From positions 1,549,131 to 1,613,130 of the forward strand of contig NZ_JAVAIM010000001.1 of NCBI RefSeq assembly GCF_030717945.1: a stretch of DNA of 64,000 bases, written 5' to 3'. The translations under genes and the position numbers were made by a program. Below the pieces are notes generated by a model. That model was not told the DNA's origin and did not search any database. It saw only the letters and a list, made by a program, of their open reading frames with translations. The first letter of the stretch is position 1. Each line of letters opens with the position of its first letter. The stretch is from Qipengyuania profundimaris (GTDB taxonomy: Bacteria > Pseudomonadota > Alphaproteobacteria > Sphingomonadales > Sphingomonadaceae). Shown here piece after piece: positions 35,639 to 44,392 of the stretch.

Positions 35639-38600
35639 GCCGCCTTCTTCTCGCGCTTTTGTGCTTTCCGCACGATCCCCGATAGCCCCTTCGTCAATTG
35701 GAACAGGCCGTTCAGCCTGCTCTCCGGCGAATTCCATGCGCGGCTGATGACCAGCTTCATGTCGGGCCGCAGCTTGGCCGTTCCCTGCAGGCGATCGACA
35801 TAAGAGATCAGGCCGGGGCCGTCGGGAAAATCGTCATTATGGAAGGTCACCAGCGTGCCCTGCGCGCCGACGTCGATCTTGGCGACGTTCGCCTCGATGG
35901 CCTGATGCTTGATCTCGATCAGGCGGACGAGGTTCGCGGTCGCGGGCGGCAGATCGCCGAAGCGGTCGATCATTTCGGCGGCGAGCGCCTCGATTTCAGC
36001 CTTGTCCTCGGCATCGTTAAGACGGCGGTAGAGAGCCATGCGGACGGCGAGGTCCGGCACGTAATCCTCCGGAATCATGATCGGGGCATCGACCGTAATT
36101 TGCGGACTGACGCGCTCCGGCTTGGCCTCGAGGCCCAGTTCACCGGCCTTGGCTGCAAGGATCGCGTCCTCGAGCATCGATTGGTAGAGTTCGAAGCCGA
36201 CCTCGCGGATATGGCCCGACTGTTCGTCGCCCAGAAGGTTGCCTGCCCCGCGAATGTCGAGATCGTGGCTCGCCAGCTGGAACCCGGCGCCGAGGCTGTC
36301 GAGATCGCCCAGGACTTTCAGCCGCTTCTCGGCGACCTCGCTCAACTGTGTGTCGGCGGCGTAAGTGAGATAGGCATAGGCGCGCAGTTTCGAGCGGCCC
36401 ACGCGACCGCGCAACTGATAGAGCTGGGCAAGGCCGAAGATGTCCGCGCGGTGTATAATGATCGTATTCGCGCTCGGCAAATCGAGGCCGCTTTCGACAA
36501 TCGTGGTCGCCAGCAGCACATCGTATTTACCCTCGTAGAAGGCGCTCATTCGCTCCTCGATCTCGCCCGCGTTCATCTGGCCGTGAGCGGCGACGAACTT
36601 GACCTCGGGCACATTCTCATGGAGCCAGTCGGACACCTGTTCCATGTCGGAAATCCGTGGCACCACGATGAAGCTCTGCCCGCCGCGATGGTGCTCGCGT
36701 AACAGCGCTTCGCGCATCACCATGTCATCCCATTCCATTACGTAGGTCCGCACAGCTAGACGATCGACTGGCGGAGTCTGGATGGTGGAAAGTTCGCGCA
36801 GGCCCGTCATCGCCATCTGCAATGTGCGCGGGATCGGCGTGGCGGTCAGGGTCAGCATGTGCACATCGGCGCGCAGCTGTTTGAGCTTCTCCTTATGCGT
36901 CACCCCAAAGCGCTGTTCTTCGTCCACGATGACGAGGCCGAGGTTCTTGAACTTGGTCTGCTTGGACAGGATCGCGTGCGTGCCGACGACGATGTCGACG
37001 TCGCCGTTTTCGAGACCGTCGCGCGTCTCTTTCGTTTCTTTAGAGCCCACCAGTCGAGACAGCCGCCCGACCTTGAGGGGAAAGCCGCCAAAGCGCTGGC
37101 TGAAATTCTCGAAATGCTGGCGGGCGAGCAGGGTGGTGGGGGCAACCACGGCGACCTGTTGGCCGTTCATCGCGGCGACGAAGGCAGCGCGCAGGGCGAC
37201 CTCGGTCTTGCCGAAGCCGACATCGCCGCACACCAGCCGATCCATCGGCCTGCCGCTTTCGAGATCACGCAGCACGTCTTCGATCGCGCGCTCCTGATCG
37301 TCGGTTTCCTCATACTGGAAGCGGTCGAGGAACTGGTTGTACGGCCCGTCTTCCACTTCGAGCACCGGCGCCTTCTTGAGCGCACGCTGAGCGGCGACCT
37401 GCATCAACTCGCCCGCGATCTCACGGATGCGCTCTTTCAGTCGGGCACGGCGTTTCTGCCATGCTTCTCCGCCCAGCCTGTCGAGCTGCACCGCTTCCTC
37501 GGAAGAACCGTAGCGGCTGAGCACGTCAATGTTCTCGACCGGAATGAACAGTTTGTCGCCGCCGCGATACTCGAGCTGGACGCAGTCGTGCTTCGACTTG
37601 CCGACCGGGATGGGTTCGAGGCCTAGATACTTGCCGATGCCGTGTTCGGTATGAACGATCAGGTCGCCGACGCTGAGCGCCTGCAGTTCGGCGAGGAAGG
37701 CGTCGGCATCCTTGCGCTTGCGCTTGCGGCGCACCAGCCGGTCACCGAGGATGTCCTGCTCGGTCAGCAGCTCCAGTTCGTCATTCGCGAAGCTGGCCTC
37801 GACGGGCAAGATCATCGCCGAAGGCTTGCCATTTGCTGACTGCCCAAGCGCTTCCTGCCAGCTATCGGCCAGTTGCACCGTAACACCGGCCTCGTTGAGG
37901 ATAGAGACGATGCGTGAACGGCTGCCCTTGGAATAGGTCGCCAGCAGCGGGCGCTTGTTGGCTTTGCCGATGGCTTTCAGATGGTCGGCCAGCACCGGAT
38001 AGACATTGTCGCCGCGCGCCCGCTCGGGCGCGAAATCGCGGCCGGAGCGGAAACCGAAGTCGATAACCTTGTCGCTTTCCGGTTCGTCGAAACTGGTCGC
38101 GCGATGGGCGGGCGCATCGGCGAGGGCGGACTTGAACTCGTCTTCGGTGAGGTAGAGCGCGTCGGGCTTCAGCGGGCGGTAATTGCCCTTCGCCTGTCCG
38201 CTGATCGCGGTTCGCTGGTCATGATAATCGCCGATATCCTTCAGCCGCTCTTCCGCCGCAGCAAGCGAGGCGTTGTCGATGACCACGACATCGTCTTTGC
38301 CGAGGTGGTCGAACATCGTGACCAGCTTATCCTCGAACAGCGGCAGCCAATGCTCCATACCGGCGAGCCTGCGCCCCTCGCTGACCGCTTCGTAGAGCGG
38401 GTCCTGCGTAGCATTGGCTCCGAACATTTCGCGATAGCGGCTGCGGAAACGCTTGATGCTGTCCTCGTCCAGCAGCGCTTCGCTGGCGGGTAGGAGTAAA
38501 TGGTTGGCGAGCCGTCCGGTGCTCATCTGCGTGGTGGGATCGAAGCTGCGCAGGCTTTCCAGTTCGTCGCCGAAGAAATCGAGCCGCAGCGCTTCGTCCA

Positions 38601-39126
38601 GCCCGCTGGGAAAGACGTCCACGATCGACCCGCGGATGGCATACTCGCCCTTGTCGATGACCGTATCGGTGCGGCTGTAGCCCTGTTTCTGCAGCAGCAG
38701 CGACAGGCTCTCGCGGCCGATCTCCGTGCCCGGTTTGAACTCGCGCACACTCTCGCGAATACGGAAAGGGGTGAGCACGCGTTGGAGCACGGCGTTGGCC
38801 GTCGTTACGACCAGTTGGGCCTTCGCCTTGCCTGTCTGCAGCCGGTGGAGCGCAGCAAGTCGCCGCGCGCTGATCGACAAGGCGGGGCTGGCACGGTCGT
38901 AGGGAAGCGAGTCCCATGCCGGGAACTCGATCACTTCCAACTCGGGCGCGAAGAAGGCTGCTGCATCGACGATTCCGCGCATCGCAGCATCGTCGGGCGC
39001 GATGAACACGGCACGGCCAGTGCTGGCACGCGCGAGGTCGGCCATCACGAGCGGTTGCGCGCCGCGCGCGACTTGCGCCAGCGTGAGCGGGGTATCGGCT
39101 TTCAGGATACGGGAAAGGTCGGGCAT
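35635..39126 (-). CDS. mfd: transcription-repair coupling factor Mfd
   Basis: The 1,163-aa translocase removes RNA polymerase stalled at DNA lesions and recruits UvrA. Visible parts are the UvrB-like N-terminal half, the RNA-polymerase-interacting region around VGDLIVHTEHGIGKYLGL, Walker A GDVGFGKTEVALRAAF, DEEQRFGV as motif II, and a C-terminal TRCF domain. The ATG at 39124-39126 gives MPDLSRILKAD; the longer frame adds 12 residues without support. The gene is downstream of sdhE in the same direction and opposite recG, a common alphaproteobacterial layout. Confidence 0.97.
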   Translation of the reverse strand: MPDLSRILKADTPLTLAQVARGAQPLVMADLARASTGRAVFIAPDDAAMRGIVDAAAFFAPELEVIEFPAWDSLPYDRASPALSISARRLAALHRLQTGKAKAQLVVTTANAVLQRVLTPFRIRESVREFKPGTEIGRESLSLLLQKQGYSRTDTVIDKGEYAIRGSIVDVFPSGLDEALRLDFFGDELESLRSFDPTTQMSTGRLANHLLLPASEALLDEDSIKRFRSRYREMFGANATQDPLYEAVSEGRRLAGMEHWLPLFEDKLVTMFDHLGKDDVVVIDNASLAAAEERLKDIGDYHDQRTAISGQAKGNYRPLKPDALYLTEDEFKSALADAPAHRATSFDEPESDKVIDFGFRSGRDFAPERARGDNVYPVLADHLKAIGKANKRPLLATYSKGSRSRIVSILNEAGVTVQLADSWQEALGQSANGKPSAMILPVEASFANDELELLTEQDILGDRLVRRKRKRKDADAFLAELQALSVGDLIVHTEHGIGKYLGLEPIPVGKSKHDCVQLEYRGGDKLFIPVENIDVLSRYGSSEEAVQLDRLGGEAWQKRRARLKERIREIAGELMQVAAQRALKKAPVLEVEDGPYNQFLDRFQYEETDDQERAIEDVLRDLESGRPMDRLVCGDVGFGKTEVALRAAFVAAMNGQQVAVVAPTTLLARQHFENFSQRFGGFPLKVGRLSRLVGSKETKETRDGLENGDVDIVVGTHAILSKQTKFKNLGLVIVDEEQRFGVTHKEKLKQLRADVHMLTLTATPIPRTLQMAMTGLRELSTIQTPPVDRLAVRTYVMEWDDMVMREALLREHHRGGQSFIVVPRISDMEQVSDWLHENVPEVKFVAAHGQMNAGEIEERMSAFYEGKYDVLLATTIVESGLDLPSANTIIIHRADIFGLAQLYQLRGRVGRSKLRAYAYLTYAADTQLSEVAEKRLKVLGDLDSLGAGFQLASHDLDIRGAGNLLGDEQSGHIREVGFELYQSMLEDAILAAKAGELGLEAKPERVSPQITVDAPIMIPEDYVPDLAVRMALYRRLNDAEDKAEIEALAAEMIDRFGDLPPATANLVRLIEIKHQAIEANVAKIDVGAQGTLVTFHNDDFPDGPGLISYVDRLQGTAKLRPDMKLVISRAWNSPESRLNGLFQLTKGLSGIVRKAQKREKKAA

Positions 39127-39243
39127 CGGGATCCTGTCGTCGGGGCGCAGCCTGTCGCACACGCACGAGTGCCCCCCGGCCCGGTCGGGAAGGGGGTGCT
39201 TCAGTAATTCGTCACTGGGGAGATAGTGCCCGCAGGCTGCCCG

Positions 39244-39522
39244 TCAACGCGGAATGTCGACGTAATCGAGTTCCTGCATCGCTTCCATCAACTCGCCCTG
39301 GAAGCGCGGCGGGGTGGGCTGGGTCTTTAGCGCCCAAGCCATGACGTCCACATCGTCTTCCTCGAGCAGCATTTCGAACCATGCGAGCTCTTCTTCGGAC
39401 CAGTCCGCGCTGTAGCGATCGAAAAAGCCGCCGATCATGTAATCGGCCTCGCGCGTGCCGCGGTGCCAGGCGCGAAACTTCGCGCGCTGCTTGCGGCCAT
39501 CGAAGGTGAGCATCTCGGGCAT
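39244..39522 (-). CDS. sdhE: succinate dehydrogenase assembly factor 2 (SdhE/YgfY family)
   Basis: The 92-aa protein assists covalent FAD attachment to SdhA. The conserved RGxxExD motif is RGTREAD at residues 21-27, followed by GFFDRY and the acidic helical segment ELAWFEMLLEEDDVDVMAW. The start at 39520-39522 gives MPEMLTFDGRKQ. It is 117 bases upstream of mfd and may share its transcript. Confidence 0.92.
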   Translation of the reverse strand: MPEMLTFDGRKQRAKFRAWHRGTREADYMIGGFFDRYSADWSEEELAWFEMLLEEDDVDVMAWALKTQPTPPRFQGELMEAMQELDYVDIPR

Positions 39523-39560
39523 GGGGAGCGATTAGGGCACGCCTCTCGGCGTTTCAACAG

Positions 39561-39658
39561 TCATTGCGAGCGAAGCGAAGCAATCCATCGTGCGACGCCT
39601 GAGCTGTGGACAGCCTTGGAGATGGATTGCTGCGTCGCCTCCGGCTCCTCGCAATGAC
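39561..39658. repeat. imperfect palindromic repeat element (about 98 bp)
   Basis: The left end GTCATTGCGAGCGAAGCGAA is matched by the right end reading CTCCTCGCAATGAC, and inside them GCAATCCATC is matched by GATGGATTGC. The whole element is a long imperfect hairpin with a short variable centre. Sequences of this form are dispersed intergenic repeats in many bacterial genomes. It lies between the divergent sdhE and recG genes, 26 bases before the recG start, so it may influence recG expression. Confidence 0.8.
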
Positions 39659-39683
39659 GGGCGGAAGTTGGTAGCGACCGGCC

Positions 39684-41747
39684 ATGCGCCCCGATGTCCT
39701 CAATCCGCTGTTTGCCGAAACGGAAACGCTCGACGGCGTCGGGCCGAAGCTGAAGAAACCGCTTGGGCGCCTCGGCCTCACGCGAATACGCGATCTCGAT
39801 TATCACCTACCCGAACGCTTCGTGACCCGCCGCGCAGTCGGCAACATCGACGAGGCCGGCGAGGGCGAGCAGATCGTCGTCAAGCTGACTGTCACTGAAC
39901 ATCGCGCCAGCCGCAGTCCGCGCGCGCCCTACCGGGTGCTGGCACAGGATGCGATCGGTAATATCCTCGCGCTGACGTATTTCGGGCGCGCGTCCTACAC
40001 TGCGAAAAAGCAGCTACCGGTTAGCGAGACGCGCTGGGTGGCAGGCAGGCTGGAACGCTTCGGCGACATGCTGCAGATCGTCCATCCGGACCATGTTTTG
40101 GAAGAAGGCGGCGAGAGCCTCCAGCGCCTGTGCGAGCCGGTCTATCGCCTCTCCGAAGGCCTCACTCAGCCGAAGGTCGCGGGGCTGGTCGAGCAAGCGC
40201 TGGAGCGTACGCCTGAACTGCCCGAATGGATCGACGCTTCGCAGCTCGACAAGGAAGAGTGGCCCGCGTGGCGCGATGCGCTGGTACTGGCCCACAAGGG
40301 CGAGAACAAAGCCGCGCGCGACAGGCTCGCCTATGATGAGCTGCTCGCCAACAGCTTGGCTCTAATGCTGGTGCGCGCAGACAATCGCAAGCGGCGCGGC
40401 CAGGCGCTGCAAGGCGACGGCAGCTATCGTGGACGGCTCGAACTTTCGTTCCCTTTGACTGGCGCGCAAAAGCGTTCGATTGCCGAGATCGAGGGCGACA
40501 TGGCGCAGGAGGCGCCCATGCTGCGGCTGCTGCAAGGCGATGTCGGTGCGGGCAAAACGGTGGTCGCGCTGGAAGCCATGCTGATTGCGGTGGAGGCGGG
40601 CGCGCAAGCCGCGCTGCTGGCCCCGACCGAAATCCTCGCAAGACAGCACTACGAGAGCCTGCGCCGGATGGCCGAACCTACCGGCGCGCATGTCGCGCTG
40701 CTGACCGGGCGCGACAAGGGCAGGGCGCGCGAGGCGACGCTGATGGGTTTGCTCGACGGTAGTGTTGACATCGTGGTCGGCACCCATGCGATCTTTCAGG
40801 ACAAGGTCGCCTATCGCAATCTCGCCATGGTCGTGATCGACGAGCAGCATCGGTTCGGGGTCGGCCAGCGGCTCATGCTTGCCAGCAAGGGCAAGCGCGC
40901 TCCGCATGTGTTGGCAATGACCGCCACGCCGATCCCGCGCACGCTGACGCTGGCGCAATATGGCGAGCTCGATGTCAGCAAGCTCGACGAACTGCCGCCG
41001 GGCCGACAGGCGATCGATACCGTCGTGATGGGGCAGGACAAGATCGGCCCGCTGGTCGATCGTCTCACCGCCCAGATTGCGGAAGGGCGGCAGGCCTACT
41101 GGGTGTGCCCCATGGTCCGCGAACTGGACCGGCCCGAGGAAATCGCGGCCGCCGAAGCGCGCTATTCTGCGCTTAAGGAGCGGTTCGGCAAGGATGTCGT
41201 CTTGGTGCACGGCCAACTCGCGCCCGAGATTAAAGATGCGGCAATGGAGCGGTTCGCCAGCGGCGATGCGAAGCTGTTGGTGGCGACGACCGTTATCGAA
41301 GTCGGCGTGGACGTGCCCAATGCGACGCTGATGGTGATCGAACAGGCCGAGCGCTTCGGTCTCGCGCAGCTTCACCAGTTGCGTGGACGCGTGGGGCGGG
41401 GCAGCGAGAAGAGCTTCTGCGTCTTGCTGCATGGCGAGAACCTGTCCGAGACCGCTCAGGAACGGCTGAAACTGATGCGCCAGACGCAGGACGGTTTCCT
41501 GCTTGCGGAAGAAGATCTGCGCCTGCGCGGCGGCGGGGAATTGCTCGGCACGCGGCAATCGGGCGACACACCTTTCACCGTCGCCAGCCTCGACCAGATC
41601 ACCCAGCTACTGCCGAAGGCCTATGACGATGCGCGGCTTCTCATGGAGCGGGACGGCGGTCTCGAAGGCAAGCGAGGCGAAGCGGCAAGAGTGCTGCTCT
41701 ATCTCTTCGAACGGGACTACGGCGTGAGGACGCTTCGGGGCGGCTAG
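39684..41747 (+). CDS. recG: ATP-dependent DNA helicase RecG
   Basis: The 687-aa helicase reverses stalled replication forks and processes D-loops. An N-terminal wedge (OB-fold) domain lies in about residues 1-210. Walker A is GDVGAGKTVVALE near residue 287, motif II is VVIDEQHRFGVGQR near residue 386, and the C-terminal motor includes TTVIEVGVDVPNA and HQLRGRVGRG. The start gives the usual MRPDVLNPLFAETETLDGVG. Its stop overlaps that of the convergent kinase gene by 4 bases. Confidence 0.97.
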   Translation: MRPDVLNPLFAETETLDGVGPKLKKPLGRLGLTRIRDLDYHLPERFVTRRAVGNIDEAGEGEQIVVKLTVTEHRASRSPRAPYRVLAQDAIGNILALTYFGRASYTAKKQLPVSETRWVAGRLERFGDMLQIVHPDHVLEEGGESLQRLCEPVYRLSEGLTQPKVAGLVEQALERTPELPEWIDASQLDKEEWPAWRDALVLAHKGENKAARDRLAYDELLANSLALMLVRADNRKRRGQALQGDGSYRGRLELSFPLTGAQKRSIAEIEGDMAQEAPMLRLLQGDVGAGKTVVALEAMLIAVEAGAQAALLAPTEILARQHYESLRRMAEPTGAHVALLTGRDKGRAREATLMGLLDGSVDIVVGTHAIFQDKVAYRNLAMVVIDEQHRFGVGQRLMLASKGKRAPHVLAMTATPIPRTLTLAQYGELDVSKLDELPPGRQAIDTVVMGQDKIGPLVDRLTAQIAEGRQAYWVCPMVRELDRPEEIAAAEARYSALKERFGKDVVLVHGQLAPEIKDAAMERFASGDAKLLVATTVIEVGVDVPNATLMVIEQAERFGLAQLHQLRGRVGRGSEKSFCVLLHGENLSETAQERLKLMRQTQDGFLLAEEDLRLRGGGELLGTRQSGDTPFTVASLDQITQLLPKAYDDARLLMERDGGLEGKRGEAARVLLYLFERDYGVRTLRGG

Positions 41748-42550
41748 AAGCCGAGCAAATCCAGTTCGCGCGTGACGGCGCTGCGATAGCTTGCACCGAA
41801 TAGCCGAACGTGGACCAGCCACATCCACAGGCGATAGATCGGCTGGCGCCCCTGCCAACCGTGATCTAGCTGCAGAGCATCGAAGAACGCGGACGGCGGA
41901 TTGTCGAACATGGTGAGCGAGGCCGCATCGACTTCGCGGTGGCCGATATAGGCGCAAGGGTCGATCAGGACGGCGCGGCCATCGTTTGCGTGGACGATGT
42001 TGCCGCCCCACAAATCGCCGTGGACAAGTGCGGGAGCGGGTGCAGACGGAAGAAGGTCGTGCAATCGCTCAGCGAGCGCCACTACGCGTTTGGCCACCTC
42101 CGCATCGAGATGCGGCAGGTGGCAGAGCAACCGATTGTCGCGCCAGAAATCCGCCCAGTTGCCGGAACGAGAGTTCGGCACCTCGACATGTTTGAGCGCG
42201 TAATCCTCGTCCCAACCGAATGCTTCATCGTAGCTACCAGTCAGGCAAAGCAGGGTCTCGGCAAGTGCTTGCCAGCGATCGTGAGCATCGATTGCGCCGC
42301 TCTCAATGTTTTCCATGACCAGGCAATGCGATCGCCATCCGTGTACCGCCGGGACCGGCGCGCCGGTTTCTGCCATGGCGCGGAGCATGCGCCCTTCGGC
42401 CTCGACCATCGGACCGCGTTTGATCACGACCCTGCGGCCATCGGTGAGAGTCGCGAGGCTCGCGCCGGAGATGTCGCCGCCGGGCAGGGGCGTCTGTTCG
42501 GCGATTGCACTGCTGGTAATCTGCTCGACTGGCTCTCGATCGGTCGTCAA
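41744..42550 (-). CDS. fructosamine-kinase-family protein
   Basis: The 268-aa protein has the fructosamine-3-kinase fold related to aminoglycoside phosphotransferases. The catalytic loop is HGDLWGGN at residues 177-184 and the metal site is LIDPCAYIGHRE at 195-206. Family members phosphorylate protein-bound sugars (deglycation) or small ribulosamines. The probable start is TTG at 42548-42550, which overlaps the upstream ABC1-kinase stop (TTGA), suggesting coupling. Confidence 0.85.
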   Translation of the reverse strand: MTTDREPVEQITSSAIAEQTPLPGGDISGASLATLTDGRRVVIKRGPMVEAEGRMLRAMAETGAPVPAVHGWRSHCLVMENIESGAIDAHDRWQALAETLLCLTGSYDEAFGWDEDYALKHVEVPNSRSGNWADFWRDNRLLCHLPHLDAEVAKRVVALAERLHDLLPSAPAPALVHGDLWGGNIVHANDGRAVLIDPCAYIGHREVDAASLTMFDNPPSAFFDALQLDHGWQGRQPIYRLWMWLVHVRLFGASYRSAVTRELDLLGF

Positions 42551-43887
42551 GCAGTCCTCGCAAACGTCGCTTCGACGATACCGCGCACATCGACCCGCGC
42601 TTTAAGCCTTGCGCCAAGCAGAGCCGTGCCGCTGACCTTGCGCTGGACGAAGAGCGTCTCCGCCGGCGGCAGGTGCCAACTCTCGCGATCCTGCGCGATC
42701 GGCATAACGGTATCGCGAATTTCGGGAACAAAGGCGCGGTCGCCGAAGTCGAGTTTTTCCTGTCGGGCCATCTCGGTCACGATAATGTCGATAGCCTTGT
42801 CGACCCGGTCCGGGTGACGTTCCACCGCGCGAGGATTGATGAAGCCGGCTGTGATGGCTTCTTCGCGTACCTGCTCGCGATCCTCGGCGAGCCCAGCCAT
42901 CAGCAGGCGCCGGTAGGACAGGGCGATAGCCGGATCGATTTGCCGCGCCGCACCGAAATCCAGCAGGACGATCTGTTCCGTGTCCGAGCGATAGCGGTAA
43001 TTGGCGAAATTCGGATCGGTCTGCATCAGCCCGAATTCGAACAATTCGCTGGCAACCAGCTCGATTAGGTTTGTGAAGATGCGATCGATAGTTCCTTGGG
43101 TCTCATCGGCCAGAGTTTCTATCGGACGCCCTTCCTCGAAACTCATCACCAAGACCCGGTCGCGGTTCAGCTCCGTGTCCAGCTCCGGTACTATGAAGCG
43201 GTCGTCATCGCGCAAGCGCTCGGCGAAAGCCTGCATCATCTCGCCTTCGCGCCGATAATCGGCCTCTTCGTGCAATTGCTGTTTGGCAGCCGCGAGAAGC
43301 GGGCCGATGTCCAGTTCCTTCGGAAGCAGCCCGGCGATCTTGAGCAGCGAGGCGACATTGTCGACGTCGGAATCGATACTCTGGGCGATCCCGGGATATT
43401 GCACTTTGACCGCCAATGACCGCCCGTCTGGTGTCAAAGCGCGGTGGACCTGGCCGATGGATGCAGCAGCGATCGGGCGCGGCTCGAACCGGCGGAACTG
43501 CCGTCGCCAGTCCTTCCCCCATTCCGCACTCAAGACCTTGTCGAGCTGGCGGGGCGGCATAAAGTCGGCTCGTTCGCGGAGGCGCGCAAGTATCTCCGCC
43601 AGCTCCGGCGGCAGGAAATCTCCTGCGTCCATAGAGATCATCTGACCCAGCTTCATGGCCGCACCGCGCAAATGCGACAGGCGATCGGCAAGCCGCATTG
43701 CATTGCCCGGTGTCAGGATCAGCTGGTCGATCCGGGGGCGCTCGCCCGCCGCGAGCCGCCGCGCTCCCTCGCTCAGCATGCCCCCGGCCACCCCTCCGGC
43801 AAGGCGCGTGAAGCCAGCCAGTCGGCCCGCGCGGGATGAGGGCACCGAGCGATGGCGGTCGCGCGGATCTTCTGTGTCGTCAGCCAT
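42547..43887 (-). CDS. ABC1/UbiB-family atypical kinase (AarF type)
   Basis: The 446-aa protein shows the hallmarks of the UbiB family: the KxGQ motif as MKLGQM (Lys79-Gln82), the Ala-rich nucleotide loop PIAAASIGQVH at residues 139-149, and VKVQYPG near residue 160. There are no C-terminal membrane helices of the kind in classic UbiB, so it may belong to a soluble ABC1 subgroup, and a direct role in ubiquinone synthesis is not certain. It overlaps the phosphatase gene by 8 bases and the fructosamine-kinase gene by 4. Confidence 0.87.
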   Translation of the reverse strand: MADDTEDPRDRHRSVPSSRAGRLAGFTRLAGGVAGGMLSEGARRLAAGERPRIDQLILTPGNAMRLADRLSHLRGAAMKLGQMISMDAGDFLPPELAEILARLRERADFMPPRQLDKVLSAEWGKDWRRQFRRFEPRPIAAASIGQVHRALTPDGRSLAVKVQYPGIAQSIDSDVDNVASLLKIAGLLPKELDIGPLLAAAKQQLHEEADYRREGEMMQAFAERLRDDDRFIVPELDTELNRDRVLVMSFEEGRPIETLADETQGTIDRIFTNLIELVASELFEFGLMQTDPNFANYRYRSDTEQIVLLDFGAARQIDPAIALSYRRLLMAGLAEDREQVREEAITAGFINPRAVERHPDRVDKAIDIIVTEMARQEKLDFGDRAFVPEIRDTVMPIAQDRESWHLPPAETLFVQRKVSGTALLGARLKARVDVRGIVEATFARTA

Positions 43888-44353
43888 TCCGATCGATCAG
43901 CACAGCGACCAATGCGTTTGCTCCAGCTTGCACCTCGGCCCAAGTCTGCCGGAACCCGTCGGCCCCGCCGTAATAGGGATCGCCGACCTCCCTGCCGTTC
44001 TGGCCGGGCACGAGATCGAGCAGCATCGCCACCTTCGCCTTGCCATCGCCGGGATCGCGCTGCGCGATGTTCTGCATGTTCGACTTGTCCATGCCGAGGA
44101 TGAAATCGAACTCGTGGAAGTCTTCCGCTGCCAGCTGGCGTCCGCGAAAGGCGCGAATGTCGATTCCTTGGCGCTGCGCCTCCTCAATGCTCCGCGGATC
44201 GGGCGGCTCGCCGACATGGTAATCGGCAGTCCCGGCGCTATCGACCTCGACTTCGAGACCCGCTTCCTCTGCGGCCTTGCGAAAAGCCGCTTCGGCGAGG
44301 GGGGATCGGCAGATATTTCCGAGACAGACGAAAAGGACTTTGGTGTTGGCCAT
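43880..44353 (-). CDS. low-molecular-weight protein-tyrosine phosphatase
   Basis: The 157-aa phosphatase has the P-loop CLGNICRS at residues 10-17 with nucleophile Cys10 and Arg16, and the general acid Asp125 in DPYYGG. It acts on phosphotyrosine proteins; many bacterial members regulate exopolysaccharide export, but no polysaccharide genes are near. It overlaps the downstream ABC1-kinase gene by 8 bases and lies 39 bases downstream of the diguanylate cyclase gene. Confidence 0.93.
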   Translation of the reverse strand: MANTKVLFVCLGNICRSPLAEAAFRKAAEEAGLEVEVDSAGTADYHVGEPPDPRSIEEAQRQGIDIRAFRGRQLAAEDFHEFDFILGMDKSNMQNIAQRDPGDGKAKVAMLLDLVPGQNGREVGDPYYGGADGFRQTWAEVQAGANALVAVLIDRNG

Positions 44354-44392
44354 GGCGCAAACTTGGGCACCATCAGCTCTCGACGCAAGTGC

